A stretch of 49,800 nucleotides of DNA from Cyanobacteriota bacterium (GTDB lineage: Bacteria > Cyanobacteriota > Cyanobacteriia > PCC-6307 > Cyanobiaceae): positions 1 to 49,800 of the forward strand of contig JAPLIE010000015.1 in the NCBI GenBank assembly GCA_026389265.1, in the 5' to 3' direction. The position numbers and the translations under genes are program-made. Below are positions 49,343 to 49,800 of the stretch, piece after piece. The notes below the pieces were generated by a model. The model ran no database searches. It was not told the origin of the DNA and was given only the letters and a program-made list of their open reading frames with translations. Within the stretch, counting starts at the first letter, position 1. Every line of letters starts with the position of its first letter.

Positions 49343-49800
49343 ATGGGCCAGGCGTCCCGCACACCACCGATCAGCGGCCAGCGCCTAGAGCAGCTGAGCG
49401 CACTCCTGGCCAGCCTCGGGATCGATCCCGTCGCCAGTGGCAAGCCCGCCGGCGCTGGCCAGCTGCAGGCCGATGCCACGGCCCTGGCCCCGATCGAGGA
49501 GGCCCTCACCCACACCTCCACCGGCCGCGTCCGCAACCACGAACAGCTGGAATTCCTCGGCGATGCGGTGCTGCGGCTGGCCGCCGCCGAGTTCCTCGAA
49601 CGCCGCCATCCCTCCCTCAGCGTGGGCCAGCGCTCCGCCCTACGGGCCCAGCTGGTGAGTGATCGCTGGCTGGCCGAACTGGCCGAAGCGATCGATCTGG
49701 CCCCCCTGCTGCGGCTCGGGCCGGTGGCCCTCGGCGATGCCAGTGGCCGGGCCACCGTGCTGGCCGAATGCTGCGAGGCCCTCGTGGGCGCCCTCTACCG
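49343..49800 (+). CDS. rnc: Ribonuclease III (5' part, runs off the window)
   Basis: From ATG 49343, 152 codons are visible. The RNase III signature HEQLEFLGDAVLRLAAAEFL has the catalytic Glu/Asp residues, preceded by EEALTHTSTG and followed by LRAQLVSDRWLAEL and LAECCEALVGALY. The dsRNA-binding domain is beyond the edge. It processes rRNA and other double-stranded RNA. Confidence 0.9.
   Translation, partial: MGQASRTPPISGQRLEQLSALLASLGIDPVASGKPAGAGQLQADATALAPIEEALTHTSTGRVRNHEQLEFLGDAVLRLAAAEFLERRHPSLSVGQRSALRAQLVSDRWLAELAEAIDLAPLLRLGPVALGDASGRATVLAECCEALVGALY

Overview
This 49.8 kb window looks like the chromosome of a high-GC freshwater-type picocyanobacterium (Cyanobium/Synechococcus clade). 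That placement is inferred from a magnesium-chelatase D subunit (chlD), a YvcK-type protein with N-terminal membrane helices, a TGD2/MlaD-like lipid transporter with its ATPase, long-form arginine decarboxylase (speA), glycogen phosphorylase, HpsJ-like membrane proteins, a PEP-CTERM-like secreted protein, and an overall GC-rich picocyanobacterial gene style.

Layout. (1) 1-8173: a surface-polysaccharide cluster making a CDP-linked, probably C-methyl-branched deoxysugar: rfbF, rfbG, an RmlC-like epimerase, a TylC3/EvaC-type C-methyltransferase, an SDR reductase/epimerase, a CmcI-type methyltransferase and a GT2 glycosyltransferase. Most of these overlap by 4 bp or nearly abut. The rfbG tail occurs twice, about 1 kb apart, with a DUF4258-like pair and a decayed Rpn-type nuclease gene in between. 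The last three genes are visibly more AT-rich than the rest. (2) 8174-14050: a first toxin-antitoxin (TA) and repeat zone: two decayed Uma2 genes, Phd with a broken VapC, an intact AbiEi/AbiEii pair, intact FitAB, and four partial or complete copies of a small membrane/coiled-coil gene. (3) 14075-23657: housekeeping genes: yvcK, an Mla-type ATPase and MCE protein, chlD, an OmpR/EnvZ-like two-component pair with a SIMPL-domain lipoprotein-like partner, and DUF3307. (4) 23.8-37.5 kb: a dense TA graveyard interrupted by an outer-membrane protein gene and speA. It mixes intact modules (YefM-VapC, MNT-HEPN, MazEF, Phd-VapC twice, RHH-VapC, an orphan VapC) with at least ten truncated or frameshifted TA pieces. 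It also holds four remnants of one HpsJ-like membrane gene, which tends to sit beside the same Uma2 and MazEF scraps. (5) 37.5-45.9 kb: alpha/beta hydrolase, small membrane protein, ICMT-like methyltransferase, CPA2 antiporter, glgP and a full-length Rpn-type nuclease with a 12-nt tandem-repeat linker. (6) 46-49.8 kb: an AT-richer pair (PEP-CTERM-like secreted protein and a complete HpsJ-like protein), a vestigial attachment region beside tRNA-Arg(CCU), rnpB, a PemK-RHH TA pair and the start of rnc.

How it fits together. The conserved core genes are intact and well spaced. The accessory blocks look like repeated gain, duplication and partial deletion of small addiction modules. The most unusual signal is the composite HpsJ-Uma2-MazEF-Phd/VapC unit, which recurs in different states of decay. 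Ten or so TA loci remain apparently complete, and several carry strong palindromes at or near their starts that fit autoregulation. All functional calls are by motif and family recognition from the sequence alone.
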